Source: Firmicutes bacterium UBA5449 (lineage in GTDB: Bacteria; Bacillota; SHA-98; UBA4971). From it: a stretch of DNA of 63,245 nt. This document shows positions 43,476-52,803 of this stretch, one piece after another (the stretch's first letter is position 1; each line of letters begins with the position of its first letter). The DNA lies in assembly GCA_002424305.1 (NCBI GenBank), contig DIQZ01000045.1:391-63635 (forward strand), in the 5' to 3' direction. A program made the translations under genes and the position numbers. The notes beneath the pieces are model-generated. The model did not search any database. It saw only the letters and a list, made by a program, of their open reading frames with translations, and was not told the DNA's origin.

Positions 43476-45407
43476 ATGACGACAGTTTCGAAATCCAAGA
43501 GCGTAGTAAAAAAGACGCTTGTGGCCGCTGCTATTACTGTTATCTTAGGCCTTCTGTTAATAGGTACAGGGGCCTTCCTTGATTCTGATGTACAAGCACA
43601 GGCAGATCTTGAATTCATGCCTATTTCAGAGATTACACCCGGAATGAAAGGCACTTCGAAGACTGTCATTTCAGGCACCAAGATAGATACGTTTGATGTA
43701 GAGGTATTGGGGATCTTAAAGGGCGGGGCAGCCACAGGCGACTTCATTTTTGTAAGGGGAAGCGGAGAAGCACTGGAGGCAGCAGGTGGGATAGCAGCAG
43801 GAATGAGCGGTAGCCCTGTTTACATCAATGGCCGACTTATTGGGGCGATAACTCATTCCCTTCGTGACGGCTCAGACCCCTATTTAGCTCTTGTGACTCC
43901 AATCGGAGAAATTCTTCGAGTTCTGGAAGCCTCACAAGGATATCATGTCGGGGCAGCAGAGTTTGAGATTCCGGTCATGGTCGGCGAGGAACTGATAAGT
44001 AAGGATTCTGAGGTACTGCCGGTGATGACTCCTGTTTCGAGCCCTGTGATGATAACCGGCCTGGGAGGACGGGCGTTTCAGCTTTTGGCAGACGGATTGA
44101 AGGATTACGGTCTCCTCCCAATTGCCTCAGGGACTGCACAATCAGGGGAATCTCAGGATAAAGTCGCGCTTGAGCCCGGATCTGCTGTGGGGGTACAGCT
44201 TATTAGGGGGGACGTCTCTGCCACTGTGCTTGGTACGGTAACTTACAGAAAAGGCGACCTGGTAATTGCATTTGGCCATGACGTTCTTCTAAAGGGTGAT
44301 GCCGGCTATATTGCAACAGGAGCTGAAGTTCATCATATTGTCTCCTCAATTCTTAAGCCGTATAAAATAGGAAGTCCGCTGGATGTTGTCGGTACGGTAA
44401 CTCAGGATCGTTCCAAGGGAGTACTTGTGGAAATTGACAAGATGCCGAAAACACTTCCTATAGCTTTGACTGTAAGAGACAAAGATACCGGTGCAGTGAA
44501 GATATTCAGGTCAGATATTATTGATGACGAGTTGCTAATAGGTGAACTTGCATGGTCATTTATCTTGCAGTGCCTTGACTCTTCCATAGATAGGATAGGC
44601 CAAGGAACCAGCAATGTGAAGTTTGAGATTCATACGGAGAACTTCGAAGAACCGATATCCCGGGAAAACATGTTTTTCAGCCCTGTAGATATCTCTGCAA
44701 TTTCCGGAGTCGAGTGTCTTGATATTCTTATGGCATTAGTTGATAATGAATTTACCAAGGTTAATGTGACCGGGATAAAAGTCGATGTTCAAGTTGAGGA
44801 AAAAAGGCAGACAGCCCGTATTGTTGAGGCTGAACCGGCTAAGAAAACCGTTGCTCCAGGCGAGACTGTGGAGGTAAAAGTCAGAGTTCATCCGTATAGA
44901 GGTATTCCTGAGATTAAGGGTATAAACGTGAAGATCCCTGAACATACCCGTCCGGGGACTCTCTACCTAACAGTGCGTGGCGGGGGGGTTATGCCACCTG
45001 AGGATGAGGGGGAGACGGAAGACAGTAAGGCTTCCCAGCGTTCACCTGCTGAGAGTCTGGAGAAGTTAATTCGCGACATGACGACTACTGACAAGAACAA
45101 TGATATTGTCTTGGAGTTCTATCCCGGTGGATTTGAAGAAATTGATGAGGCAAGTCTCATCGAGGAAGGGACTTTGGAAGGTGACAAGTTCCCCATTGGA
45201 ATTCTTCTGTCTCAGATAGAAGCTGAAGCTCCGCCCCGTGTGGAAGAGAAGCCTCCGCGTGTTGAGGATACAGAAAAGGTCAAGGAAAACCGGGTCATCG
45301 ATATAGTAAAGGTCACCTTATCTACAGGCTACGTGATAGAGGGCGAGATAGACTTGGAATTACTTGTTGAAGAATCAACCGCTCAGACACTGCCTGAGAA
45401 CAACTAA
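43476..45407 (+). CDS. S55 (SpoIVB-type) serine peptidase domain protein
   Basis: After a signal anchor (about 12-40) comes an S55 peptidase domain (about 45-300): EITPGMKGTSKTVISG, then GIAAGMSGSPVYINGRLIGAI with the presumed catalytic Ser. SpoIVB uses this fold to signal during sporulation, but this 643-residue protein lacks an evident PDZ domain and has a long C-terminal half with an acidic, Pro-rich segment, so it is not a plain SpoIVB. A role in the envelope is suggested by the next gene, the TamB-like giant. AGGGGG precedes ATG 43476. Confidence 0.8.
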   Translation: MTTVSKSKSVVKKTLVAAAITVILGLLLIGTGAFLDSDVQAQADLEFMPISEITPGMKGTSKTVISGTKIDTFDVEVLGILKGGAATGDFIFVRGSGEALEAAGGIAAGMSGSPVYINGRLIGAITHSLRDGSDPYLALVTPIGEILRVLEASQGYHVGAAEFEIPVMVGEELISKDSEVLPVMTPVSSPVMITGLGGRAFQLLADGLKDYGLLPIASGTAQSGESQDKVALEPGSAVGVQLIRGDVSATVLGTVTYRKGDLVIAFGHDVLLKGDAGYIATGAEVHHIVSSILKPYKIGSPLDVVGTVTQDRSKGVLVEIDKMPKTLPIALTVRDKDTGAVKIFRSDIIDDELLIGELAWSFILQCLDSSIDRIGQGTSNVKFEIHTENFEEPISRENMFFSPVDISAISGVECLDILMALVDNEFTKVNVTGIKVDVQVEEKRQTARIVEAEPAKKTVAPGETVEVKVRVHPYRGIPEIKGINVKIPEHTRPGTLYLTVRGGGVMPPEDEGETEDSKASQRSPAESLEKLIRDMTTTDKNNDIVLEFYPGGFEEIDEASLIEEGTLEGDKFPIGILLSQIEAEAPPRVEEKPPRVEDTEKVKENRVIDIVKVTLSTGYVIEGEIDLELLVEESTAQTLPENN

Positions 45408-45452
45408 CGATTAGATCAACTACTTGCGTCTCCCATTAATGCCATGAATTGG

Positions 45453-45480
45453 CGCCCTTGCGCGCAGCGTAGGGGCGTTT
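45453..45480 (+). terminator. Probable terminator before the TamB-like gene
   Basis: CGCCCTT (45453-45459) pairs with AGGGGCG (45471-45477), one T-G pair, with a GC-rich loop and TTT after the stem. Strength uncertain. Confidence 0.5.
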
Positions 45481-45538
45481 GTCTATAGAGGAATGAAATA
45501 GTCTTTGTCGAACTATGTTTAAGCTGGGAGGGGAGATT

Positions 45539-48500
45539 ATGGCGTCTATGCCCAAAAAGACAAAAGCTCTGGGTGCAGTAATAATCATTGTCATGTCTGT
45601 AGCAATTCTTTGTGTCTACAATAATCTCCTAAAAATCCAAAACGCAATCCTCCTGGCGGCACGAGATCCGATAATTGCAGGGCTTGAAGATGCGCTGGGC
45701 ACTAAGGTGGAAATTGAGTCTATCGCCGGCAAAACCCTCAGCGAAGTGGTGATATCCGGACTATCGGTTGCCGGGTTCGATACAGATGTTCCTGTTCTTT
45801 CTGCAAGGCATGTGGAAGTCAGTTATTCATTATTCGATATTATCACTAAACGTAAGGACATAGCTCATGCCATCACAGGCCTGGTTTTCATTGAACCGGA
45901 GCTTTGCACAGAGCTTCCTTCCGGAACGGGACTTCCGTCAGGGGCGGAAGGTGTTGATTTAGGGCAGGCAGTCGGTGCGTTGGACGGGTTTACAGGCTTC
46001 GTCTCTGTCAGAGACGGGACGCTGAAGGTTTACGGAATTCCCGGACTTGACAGGCCTTTTGCAGCCTGTGGTATCAACGGGGGTGTTTCGCTTAGCCAGC
46101 CGGGCATAGCAGGTCATATTAAGCTGTTCGCAGGGGATGAAAGAAAGATCGGCATTGCGGTGACAGGTGGATATGATCGGCAGACAAAAGCCATAACTTG
46201 CGATACGACTCTATCCGGAGTGATGCCTCAGGCGTGGTTAGGGGAGCTGCGTAGTATCGTAGATTCAGTAACCGTGCCACTACCCGGGGTCACAGAGGAG
46301 TCTATTGCAGGTATAAGGCAGATCCTAAACAGTGTTGACACAGTGGATCTGGCAGGTGGAAAAGTTAACGTAGAGGCTCACGTGAGGCCAAATGCGAAAA
46401 AAGGGCTGATAATTAGGGGAAAGGCCGGCATAGCTGAAGCGGATCTTAATGCGGCTCATATCACACTACCCGATTTCTCCGCTGATGTCGGGCAATTCCA
46501 AGATCTTGACAGTAGCTTGAATCTGGCTTTCGACTTTCAGTTGGATGAGGCAGGCCTGGCCTGCCAAGGCAAGGGTACAGTGTCTGTTGAGCATGTGCAA
46601 TGGATTGACAGTCAATTTGGGTTCTCTGAGGTTGATGCAAAAGGTAGGGTGATAGTCGAATTCTGGAAAGAAGCTGAAGATAAGTTGCTGTCTTTTGAGG
46701 GCAGTTCAACCTTGGATATTCCTTACCTGTCTGCCGGTGAAGCGCTGAAGAATGTTGCAGGGCTTGCAGCCGGCACCTTACAGGTGGAAGGCCCTGTTCG
46801 TGCAAACCTCAGTTTTGCCGGTAAGTCATTAGACAGCATAGAGGCGCAAGGCAGTCTGAAAATGGATAAAGGCAAGGTAGTCGCAGAACATGTCGTATCA
46901 GGGGTCTCCGAAATATCAGGGGATATCGGTGCATTTTTCACGTTTGAGGGAAGAGGAGGAGCTCTTGCCGATTATCAAGGACAGGTAAGACTGATTTCGG
47001 GATCTGTTGATATTGCCTACCCCGGTCAAGGTATTGAGTCTATCCGAGGATGTCTCACCGGCACTGTGAATGTTTCCGGTGGAAAAGATGTGCCTGTTAA
47101 GTATAAGGGAGTCGCCAATCTCAAAGAGGCCGACATAGCCTTAGACCGTATGCAACAGCTAAATCAGTCTTCCCGAGAAGGAGAGTCCTTTGCCGCAATT
47201 CGGGTGTCCAAAGGCACGGCAGACTGTGCAGTCGAGTTTGAGGGTGAGGCTCCCGGGACGGTTAGATATAATGGCATAGTCAACGTGATAGACAGTGCGA
47301 TAGAAGTATTAGGCGCAACGGAGGGCATAAAATCTTCGGTCGGAGAAGGAGAAGCCGGTGGAAACATCTCATTTGGCGGGGAGTATCCGGGTGATGTGGA
47401 ATACGGTGGCAAAATCAGTCTTCTCAGGGGGGAAGCGCGAATCGAAGACGGGCCTCCCTGGCTGAGACGAGCTTTAGGAGAAGTATCCGGTAATTTGGAG
47501 ATTTCCGGGAACTCCGGGGGCGAATTTAGATACAGTGGGGACTTGAGTGTAGCTAATATCGAGATAGACGTGTCTGATGCTCCCGGGGGAATAAAACAGT
47601 TTTCCGGTGAAGGGTCTGCATTTGTCAGTTTTCTCGGCGGAGGAGATAGCGTCCTACAGTATGAAGGCAGTGGTCAAGCAACTCGGGGGAACCTCCTCGC
47701 TACAGAGATTGAAGGGGGTATCCGTCGACTGGAAGGTCCGGTTACGGGCAATGTGGCCTTCAAAGGCGAATACCGGGAGAAGCCGGCTATCAATGGGATT
47801 ATGTCTATTGCCAAATGTGCTCTTGAGGTAGGCGAAATCGAAGGTCTTGTTAAATCCATTAGCGGTGAGGCCGACGGGGAGATTCATTTTTCCGGCTGCG
47901 GGCCGGAGCTTACCGGCTACTCCGGGAGAGGTAAGATAAATAGGGCTGTTTTTGTCTCAGACCAGGTCTATCCGGGCCTTATAGAGGCCGAAGGCTTGGC
48001 TGTTATTGACCTGAGATTCTCTTCGTCAGGTGACGATGACCTAACGTATGATGGAAAAGCTAAGATACAGTCAGCGACGATTCTTACGGAGCGAATTTAC
48101 CCCGGTCTTGAAAGTCTGGAAGGTAACGTAGCGTCTGAGCTTTCTTTTAGCAGCAGTGATGAAGGGGCTAAGTATGAGGGGGTTGCCAAGCTCTCATCAG
48201 GCAAGGTTTTGCTTAAAGACGGGATTCCAGGCCTTGATTCTATGGATGGTGATATATCTGCAAATTTGAAATTCCAAGGTGCGGGAGGCGCTGTGAGTTC
48301 TTTCCAAGGGGATGCAGTAATCTCCGGGGGAACACTGAAAGCAGGGCAAATATTAGGAGGAGTCGAGTCTATTGAAGGGCCTGCTCGCTTAGAAGCAGCG
48401 TTCTCCGGAGGCTTTGACACAGCTCCGACTTATAGTGGAAAACTTGCAATAAATGATGCTTCGTTTAGCGCATCGGACATTCTAGAGGGTGTCAAGAGTG

Positions 48501-51500
48501 TGGTAGGCAATGCCTGTAGTACGATTCAGTTCAAGAGTAATCCTAACGGTCCCATTCTATTTGACGGCACAGCTGTCATGTCAAATGTGTCTTTCGCCGC
48601 AGGCAGGGTTTATCCGGGAATTAAGGAGCTTGGTGGGAACGGTAGCATTAGGCTGTCATTCCAAAGAACTGCAGGCGACGATGTGTCTTACAGCGGGAAA
48701 GTCATGATAGACAAAGGAATTTTGAATCTTGACTCCATCGGTGCCAGGCTTGATAATCTTGCCGCTGAAGTGAATTTTGATATGGAGTCCCTGAATATTG
48801 AGGGAGCGACAGGAAATTTCGGAGCGTCAAAGTTCGAAGCTTCAGGGCTCGTACATTTTGGGAAAAATCCGGAAATAGACATTACGCTGAAGAGTAAAAA
48901 CCTGACCATGGAAGACCTAGGGGAGATTGCTGTAGCAGGTGATGCCTTCACTATTTCAGGTGCTGCTGCAGTGGATATCGGGGTCAGGGGGTTTTATCCG
49001 GATCTTGAATTGAGCGGAGAAGTATTATTATCTAAGGTTCGGGTAGAGCATGCCTCCCTGAAATCACCTGCAGAAAATATTGAAGGCAGAGTCAAACTGC
49101 TCGGGAATAGCGTAAGCTCAGAGGGCTTAACCATGGTTTTTATGGACTCATTTGCTGTGGTTAACGGCTCAGTAAATGATCTGTCTGAGCCTCATTTTGA
49201 TATGACAGTGTCCCTCGCTGATATTGAATTGAGTCGTGCCATGGAAGTGTTTGCTCCGAACATCGCAGGGGGTATGAAAGGGCACGGCGAAGTGACTCTG
49301 AACCTCAACGGGTCTCTTGAGGAACTGTGGGTAGACGGGGATTTTGCATTATCTGAAGTCTCCGCGATAGCTTCGGGGAAATCATTTAGAGCGCCTGAAG
49401 TCAAAGGAAAATTCCGTTACGGGAACAACGCAATAACCCTTAATGACACTGTTATTGCCACAATGGGCGGAGAGATTGATGTCAGCGGTGTTGTGCTGCT
49501 TAAGAAAACGCAAGATGAGTCCGGTGTAAGCTTGTGGACAAGGCTTTCTCTTGACGTCAAAGGAGTCTCTGTGAAAGAAGCAGCTTCATACGTCATATCC
49601 GAAGATATTACTACCTCCGGGGTGTTAGATGCCAAGGCTATGCTTGAGGTTGAGGAGGGTTCTTACAAGGTTGCGGGTTCATGTGCAATAACATCAGGCA
49701 GTATCCGGGATTATTCATTTGATAACCTAAGCGCAGAGTTTAGGGCAGAGGACGGCAGAATAACAATTGACGAGCTTACTTCAGAAGGTCCTGACGGCGA
49801 TCTAGCCGCAAGAGGGGTAATTTTCGATAACGCTGATTTCGAAATGCAGGTGGTTGCAGAGGCTGTTGACCTCAGGAAAGCGGCCAAGTCATTTGGCTAT
49901 GAGGACGTAGAAGGCAGCGCAAGTTTCGTGGGGACCATCTCCGGTAAAGACAAGAACATATCCCTGGATGGGCTTACCGAAATTGTGAGACCTAAAGCCT
50001 TTGGGATTCAGTTGGACTCTGCTGTAGGTCGTATCAAGCTTGATGGCAACACAATCCATCTTTCCAATGCTTCGATTCGCCTGGGGGATGCTGCATGTCT
50101 GGTTGCAGGTATAATAGAACTGGGCAGGGAAGACCCTGGGTTTGACTTGTTAGCAAATATTAACGGGATGCCTGTGGGTGAATTGGCGTCCATAGCAAAA
50201 ATCGGAGAAATTCCTCTAAAAGGGCAGATTTCCGGAAAGGTAGCCATTAGAGGAACTGTACGGAATCCGGAGGCAGAAGGAGACGTTAGGCTTTCGTCAG
50301 GGGAGATATCCGGTATAAAACTGGACGATGTCACCACAGGTTTTACATATGCTGCAGACACGGCTAACATAGAGAACCTAAGCATTGGCATAGGTTCTAT
50401 CAGGGTTAGTGCGTCAGGCAACGTGACGCGTGAAGGTAAACTTGACCTTTCTGTGAACATACAAGATTTCGATTTATCAAAGCTTCCGATGGATATCCCA
50501 AGTAACCCTGTAAGGGGGGGAATAGCCGGTTTTGAGGGTAAGATAACAGGGGAACTTGCCAAGCCTCAAGTGGAAGGGCACGTTGTGGCAAGGAATGTAT
50601 CTGTCATGGATGTACTTCTGCCTGATGTAACTTGTGACCTGAAATGGAGTCAGGGGGAGGTATATGTGAGGCGTGCAGTAATCCATGACGGAACCGGCAC
50701 CGCCGTAGCTGAAGGAAGCATAGGAGTTAATAACGGAAACTCTTTGAATCTTGCAATTACCGCTAGGGAGCTGGACGTAAAAACTGCCCTCGCTATTGTG
50801 CGCCCTGGAAAGAATGACCCTGTGGAGGGTAGAATCAGCGGTAAGGTGGATGTCCGGGGGGATCTGTCCCAACCCGCCATAGAGCTTAAGCTTGATACCA
50901 ATCGTCTGGTTGTAGGAGGAATTTCCCTTGAAAGCGCGTCATTGAATGCCGAAATCGTAGGAGATCATGTTAACTTGAAGCTCTTACGGTTATTCCAGGC
51001 AGGCGACGGCTACTTCGAAGCCACCGGCAGCCTGGGGCCGGGTGCCCCAATTTCTCTTACTGCTTCAGCCAGGCATTTCGATGTCAGTGCCGTATCCGCT
51101 GTGTTGGGATGGAAATATTCATTCAAAGGTACTATGGATCTTGCTATTAAAGCCGAAGGGGAATCAATGGATCCCTCTGTGGCTTTATCGTTTAGGGTTA
51201 CTGACGGCAGCGTGGAAAGGCTCGGTTTTGACTTGCTGGCTGCAAGAATGACATTTCGCGATGGCGTAGTCACCATTGAAGACGGTGAGATTGTTCAGGG
51301 GCGCCACAAAGAGGCTGTTCATGGCAAAGTTCCCATTTCCAAAAAGAGGCTTGAGACGATAGGAATCACGACCTTTGCCCCCGGCGAAGAATTAGATGTC
51401 AGCTTGCAAATGATCAACGGAAAGCTGGAGTTCATTTCCATGTTCTATGATGGAATTGAATGGGCAGAGGGCAACATTGATATAGACCTCCATGTTGCCG

Positions 51501-52621
51501 GAACACTTGAATCTCCAACACTCTACGGGAGCGCTCGAGTGAATGATGGGACGATAAAGCTCTTGCCTGTCATTGATGTGTTCAAGAATCTTAGCACTAC
51601 AGTCAAGTTCGTAGGGACTCAAGCGAATATTGAAACGCTTTCATGTCGTCTTGGGGACGGTGAAGTCAACGTATCAGGCAATGTCATGCTCCTGAGCGGG
51701 CAGGGAACGGGATTGGACTTGAAACTGTGGACACACGGGGCGCGGGTCAATACAGGTATGTTCCAGAGTCTTGTCAACTCCGATATTAAGCTTGTCGGAC
51801 CTCTCAGTCACCCGTTGATTTCCGGCAAAATCAGTTTGGTAAGGGCAATAGTTTCGCCTGATACATGGTCGTTTGGGGGAAGTCTTCCATTTGATGCGGA
51901 TTTAGCCCTCTCTGTAGCTACTGAAGGAGATCTTCGTGTAAGAACCAAAATCATGGATATTCCGGCATCAGGGTCTGTGAAGCTTAGCGGTACTCTCAAG
52001 CAGCCACAAGTGTCAGGTAGAATGGAAGCTCGAAGAGGTTGGTTTGCTTACTTCGGGAACGAGTTTACCATACGGCAAGCCATTGCCGAGTTTACTGAGA
52101 CGCGTGGTACTATGCCTCGGCTCGAAGTGGAAGCGGAAACAACGGTAGGTGCAGCAAGAATATTCATCGGACTTCATGGAGTTTTGCCCGGAGATCTTGC
52201 TCTTGAACTATCGTCAAGTCCCTCTATGACTCATGATGAGATTCTGGCGCTTCTAAACTACCCGGGTGCCTTGACGAGGATACTTACAGGTGATGTTGAA
52301 GGCGCATTCAAAGAGGAAATAGCCAGGATTTTTGAGCAAGAACTTCGTCTTCAGGTATCAGGAGGAATTGGGAGGGCGTTTGAGGCACTTCTGGCTTTAG
52401 ACGAGTTTAGGCTCCACAGAGGTACGTCCAATGAACTGACGCTAAGGGTTGGCAAGTACCTCATAGACAGCTTCTATCTAAGTTATGAGAAGGCATTGGG
52501 CCCTGAATCATATGGGGTTTTGAGGTTTGATTACTTCTATCGTCCGGGCGTCGTATTTACAGGACGGTTTGATGAAAAGGGAGAGAAAATTTTCAGTATT
52601 GAAGCTCGATTGAAATTCTAG
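45539..52621 (+). CDS. tamB: Giant TamB/AsmA-like envelope bridge protein with tandem repeats
   Basis: The 2360-residue protein has one N-terminal membrane anchor (about 8-28), very long beta-rich body and a C-terminal TamB/DUF490 domain (about 2080-2360; IFIGLHGVLPGDLALELSSSPSMTHDEILALL) ending in Phe. TamB and other AsmA-like proteins span the periplasm as hydrophobic-groove bridges and move phospholipid to, or help barrels fold in, the outer membrane. E. coli TamB is about half this length. About fourteen tandem 43-residue repeats fill residues 440-1070. BamA follows directly. GGGAGGGGAG precedes ATG 45539; an earlier ATG at 45515 lacks a site. Confidence 0.92.
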   Translation: MASMPKKTKALGAVIIIVMSVAILCVYNNLLKIQNAILLAARDPIIAGLEDALGTKVEIESIAGKTLSEVVISGLSVAGFDTDVPVLSARHVEVSYSLFDIITKRKDIAHAITGLVFIEPELCTELPSGTGLPSGAEGVDLGQAVGALDGFTGFVSVRDGTLKVYGIPGLDRPFAACGINGGVSLSQPGIAGHIKLFAGDERKIGIAVTGGYDRQTKAITCDTTLSGVMPQAWLGELRSIVDSVTVPLPGVTEESIAGIRQILNSVDTVDLAGGKVNVEAHVRPNAKKGLIIRGKAGIAEADLNAAHITLPDFSADVGQFQDLDSSLNLAFDFQLDEAGLACQGKGTVSVEHVQWIDSQFGFSEVDAKGRVIVEFWKEAEDKLLSFEGSSTLDIPYLSAGEALKNVAGLAAGTLQVEGPVRANLSFAGKSLDSIEAQGSLKMDKGKVVAEHVVSGVSEISGDIGAFFTFEGRGGALADYQGQVRLISGSVDIAYPGQGIESIRGCLTGTVNVSGGKDVPVKYKGVANLKEADIALDRMQQLNQSSREGESFAAIRVSKGTADCAVEFEGEAPGTVRYNGIVNVIDSAIEVLGATEGIKSSVGEGEAGGNISFGGEYPGDVEYGGKISLLRGEARIEDGPPWLRRALGEVSGNLEISGNSGGEFRYSGDLSVANIEIDVSDAPGGIKQFSGEGSAFVSFLGGGDSVLQYEGSGQATRGNLLATEIEGGIRRLEGPVTGNVAFKGEYREKPAINGIMSIAKCALEVGEIEGLVKSISGEADGEIHFSGCGPELTGYSGRGKINRAVFVSDQVYPGLIEAEGLAVIDLRFSSSGDDDLTYDGKAKIQSATILTERIYPGLESLEGNVASELSFSSSDEGAKYEGVAKLSSGKVLLKDGIPGLDSMDGDISANLKFQGAGGAVSSFQGDAVISGGTLKAGQILGGVESIEGPARLEAAFSGGFDTAPTYSGKLAINDASFSASDILEGVKSVVGNACSTIQFKSNPNGPILFDGTAVMSNVSFAAGRVYPGIKELGGNGSIRLSFQRTAGDDVSYSGKVMIDKGILNLDSIGARLDNLAAEVNFDMESLNIEGATGNFGASKFEASGLVHFGKNPEIDITLKSKNLTMEDLGEIAVAGDAFTISGAAAVDIGVRGFYPDLELSGEVLLSKVRVEHASLKSPAENIEGRVKLLGNSVSSEGLTMVFMDSFAVVNGSVNDLSEPHFDMTVSLADIELSRAMEVFAPNIAGGMKGHGEVTLNLNGSLEELWVDGDFALSEVSAIASGKSFRAPEVKGKFRYGNNAITLNDTVIATMGGEIDVSGVVLLKKTQDESGVSLWTRLSLDVKGVSVKEAASYVISEDITTSGVLDAKAMLEVEEGSYKVAGSCAITSGSIRDYSFDNLSAEFRAEDGRITIDELTSEGPDGDLAARGVIFDNADFEMQVVAEAVDLRKAAKSFGYEDVEGSASFVGTISGKDKNISLDGLTEIVRPKAFGIQLDSAVGRIKLDGNTIHLSNASIRLGDAACLVAGIIELGREDPGFDLLANINGMPVGELASIAKIGEIPLKGQISGKVAIRGTVRNPEAEGDVRLSSGEISGIKLDDVTTGFTYAADTANIENLSIGIGSIRVSASGNVTREGKLDLSVNIQDFDLSKLPMDIPSNPVRGGIAGFEGKITGELAKPQVEGHVVARNVSVMDVLLPDVTCDLKWSQGEVYVRRAVIHDGTGTAVAEGSIGVNNGNSLNLAITARELDVKTALAIVRPGKNDPVEGRISGKVDVRGDLSQPAIELKLDTNRLVVGGISLESASLNAEIVGDHVNLKLLRLFQAGDGYFEATGSLGPGAPISLTASARHFDVSAVSAVLGWKYSFKGTMDLAIKAEGESMDPSVALSFRVTDGSVERLGFDLLAARMTFRDGVVTIEDGEIVQGRHKEAVHGKVPISKKRLETIGITTFAPGEELDVSLQMINGKLEFISMFYDGIEWAEGNIDIDLHVAGTLESPTLYGSARVNDGTIKLLPVIDVFKNLSTTVKFVGTQANIETLSCRLGDGEVNVSGNVMLLSGQGTGLDLKLWTHGARVNTGMFQSLVNSDIKLVGPLSHPLISGKISLVRAIVSPDTWSFGGSLPFDADLALSVATEGDLRVRTKIMDIPASGSVKLSGTLKQPQVSGRMEARRGWFAYFGNEFTIRQAIAEFTETRGTMPRLEVEAETTVGAARIFIGLHGVLPGDLALELSSSPSMTHDEILALLNYPGALTRILTGDVEGAFKEEIARIFEQELRLQVSGGIGRAFEALLALDEFRLHRGTSNELTLRVGKYLIDSFYLSYEKALGPESYGVLRFDYFYRPGVVFTGRFDEKGEKIFSIEARLKF
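46850..48735 (+). repeat. About 14 tandem 129-bp (43-residue) coding repeats in tamB
   Basis: The unit consensus reads roughly PGIxSIEGxxxxxxxFxGG, then xxxYxGxxxIxxGxxxxx. Successive units begin at 47972, 48101, 48227 and 48356, spacings of 129, 126 and 129 bases. The DNA itself has diverged strongly, while the protein pattern persists, so the array is old and under selection. Confidence 0.85.
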
Positions 52622-52803
52622 GAGATGTGGGACTATTTGCTGATATCATCAATATTTGGATGGATAGATGGGAAGGATTTACGTGAGGTTGGTAGAAGAT
52701 GATACCCATGTTGTTCTCGAATTTAGTAGGAACATGATCTAAGAAAAACCGTTAGAATTAGAGTAAGTGCATAAGCGTCTGTGTCTAACAAGGAGGGACA
52801 AAT

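Noticed and set aside
52625..52702. 25-residue ORF between tamB and bamA
   Set aside because: Its ATG directly abuts AGGAG with no spacing and nothing suggests coding.
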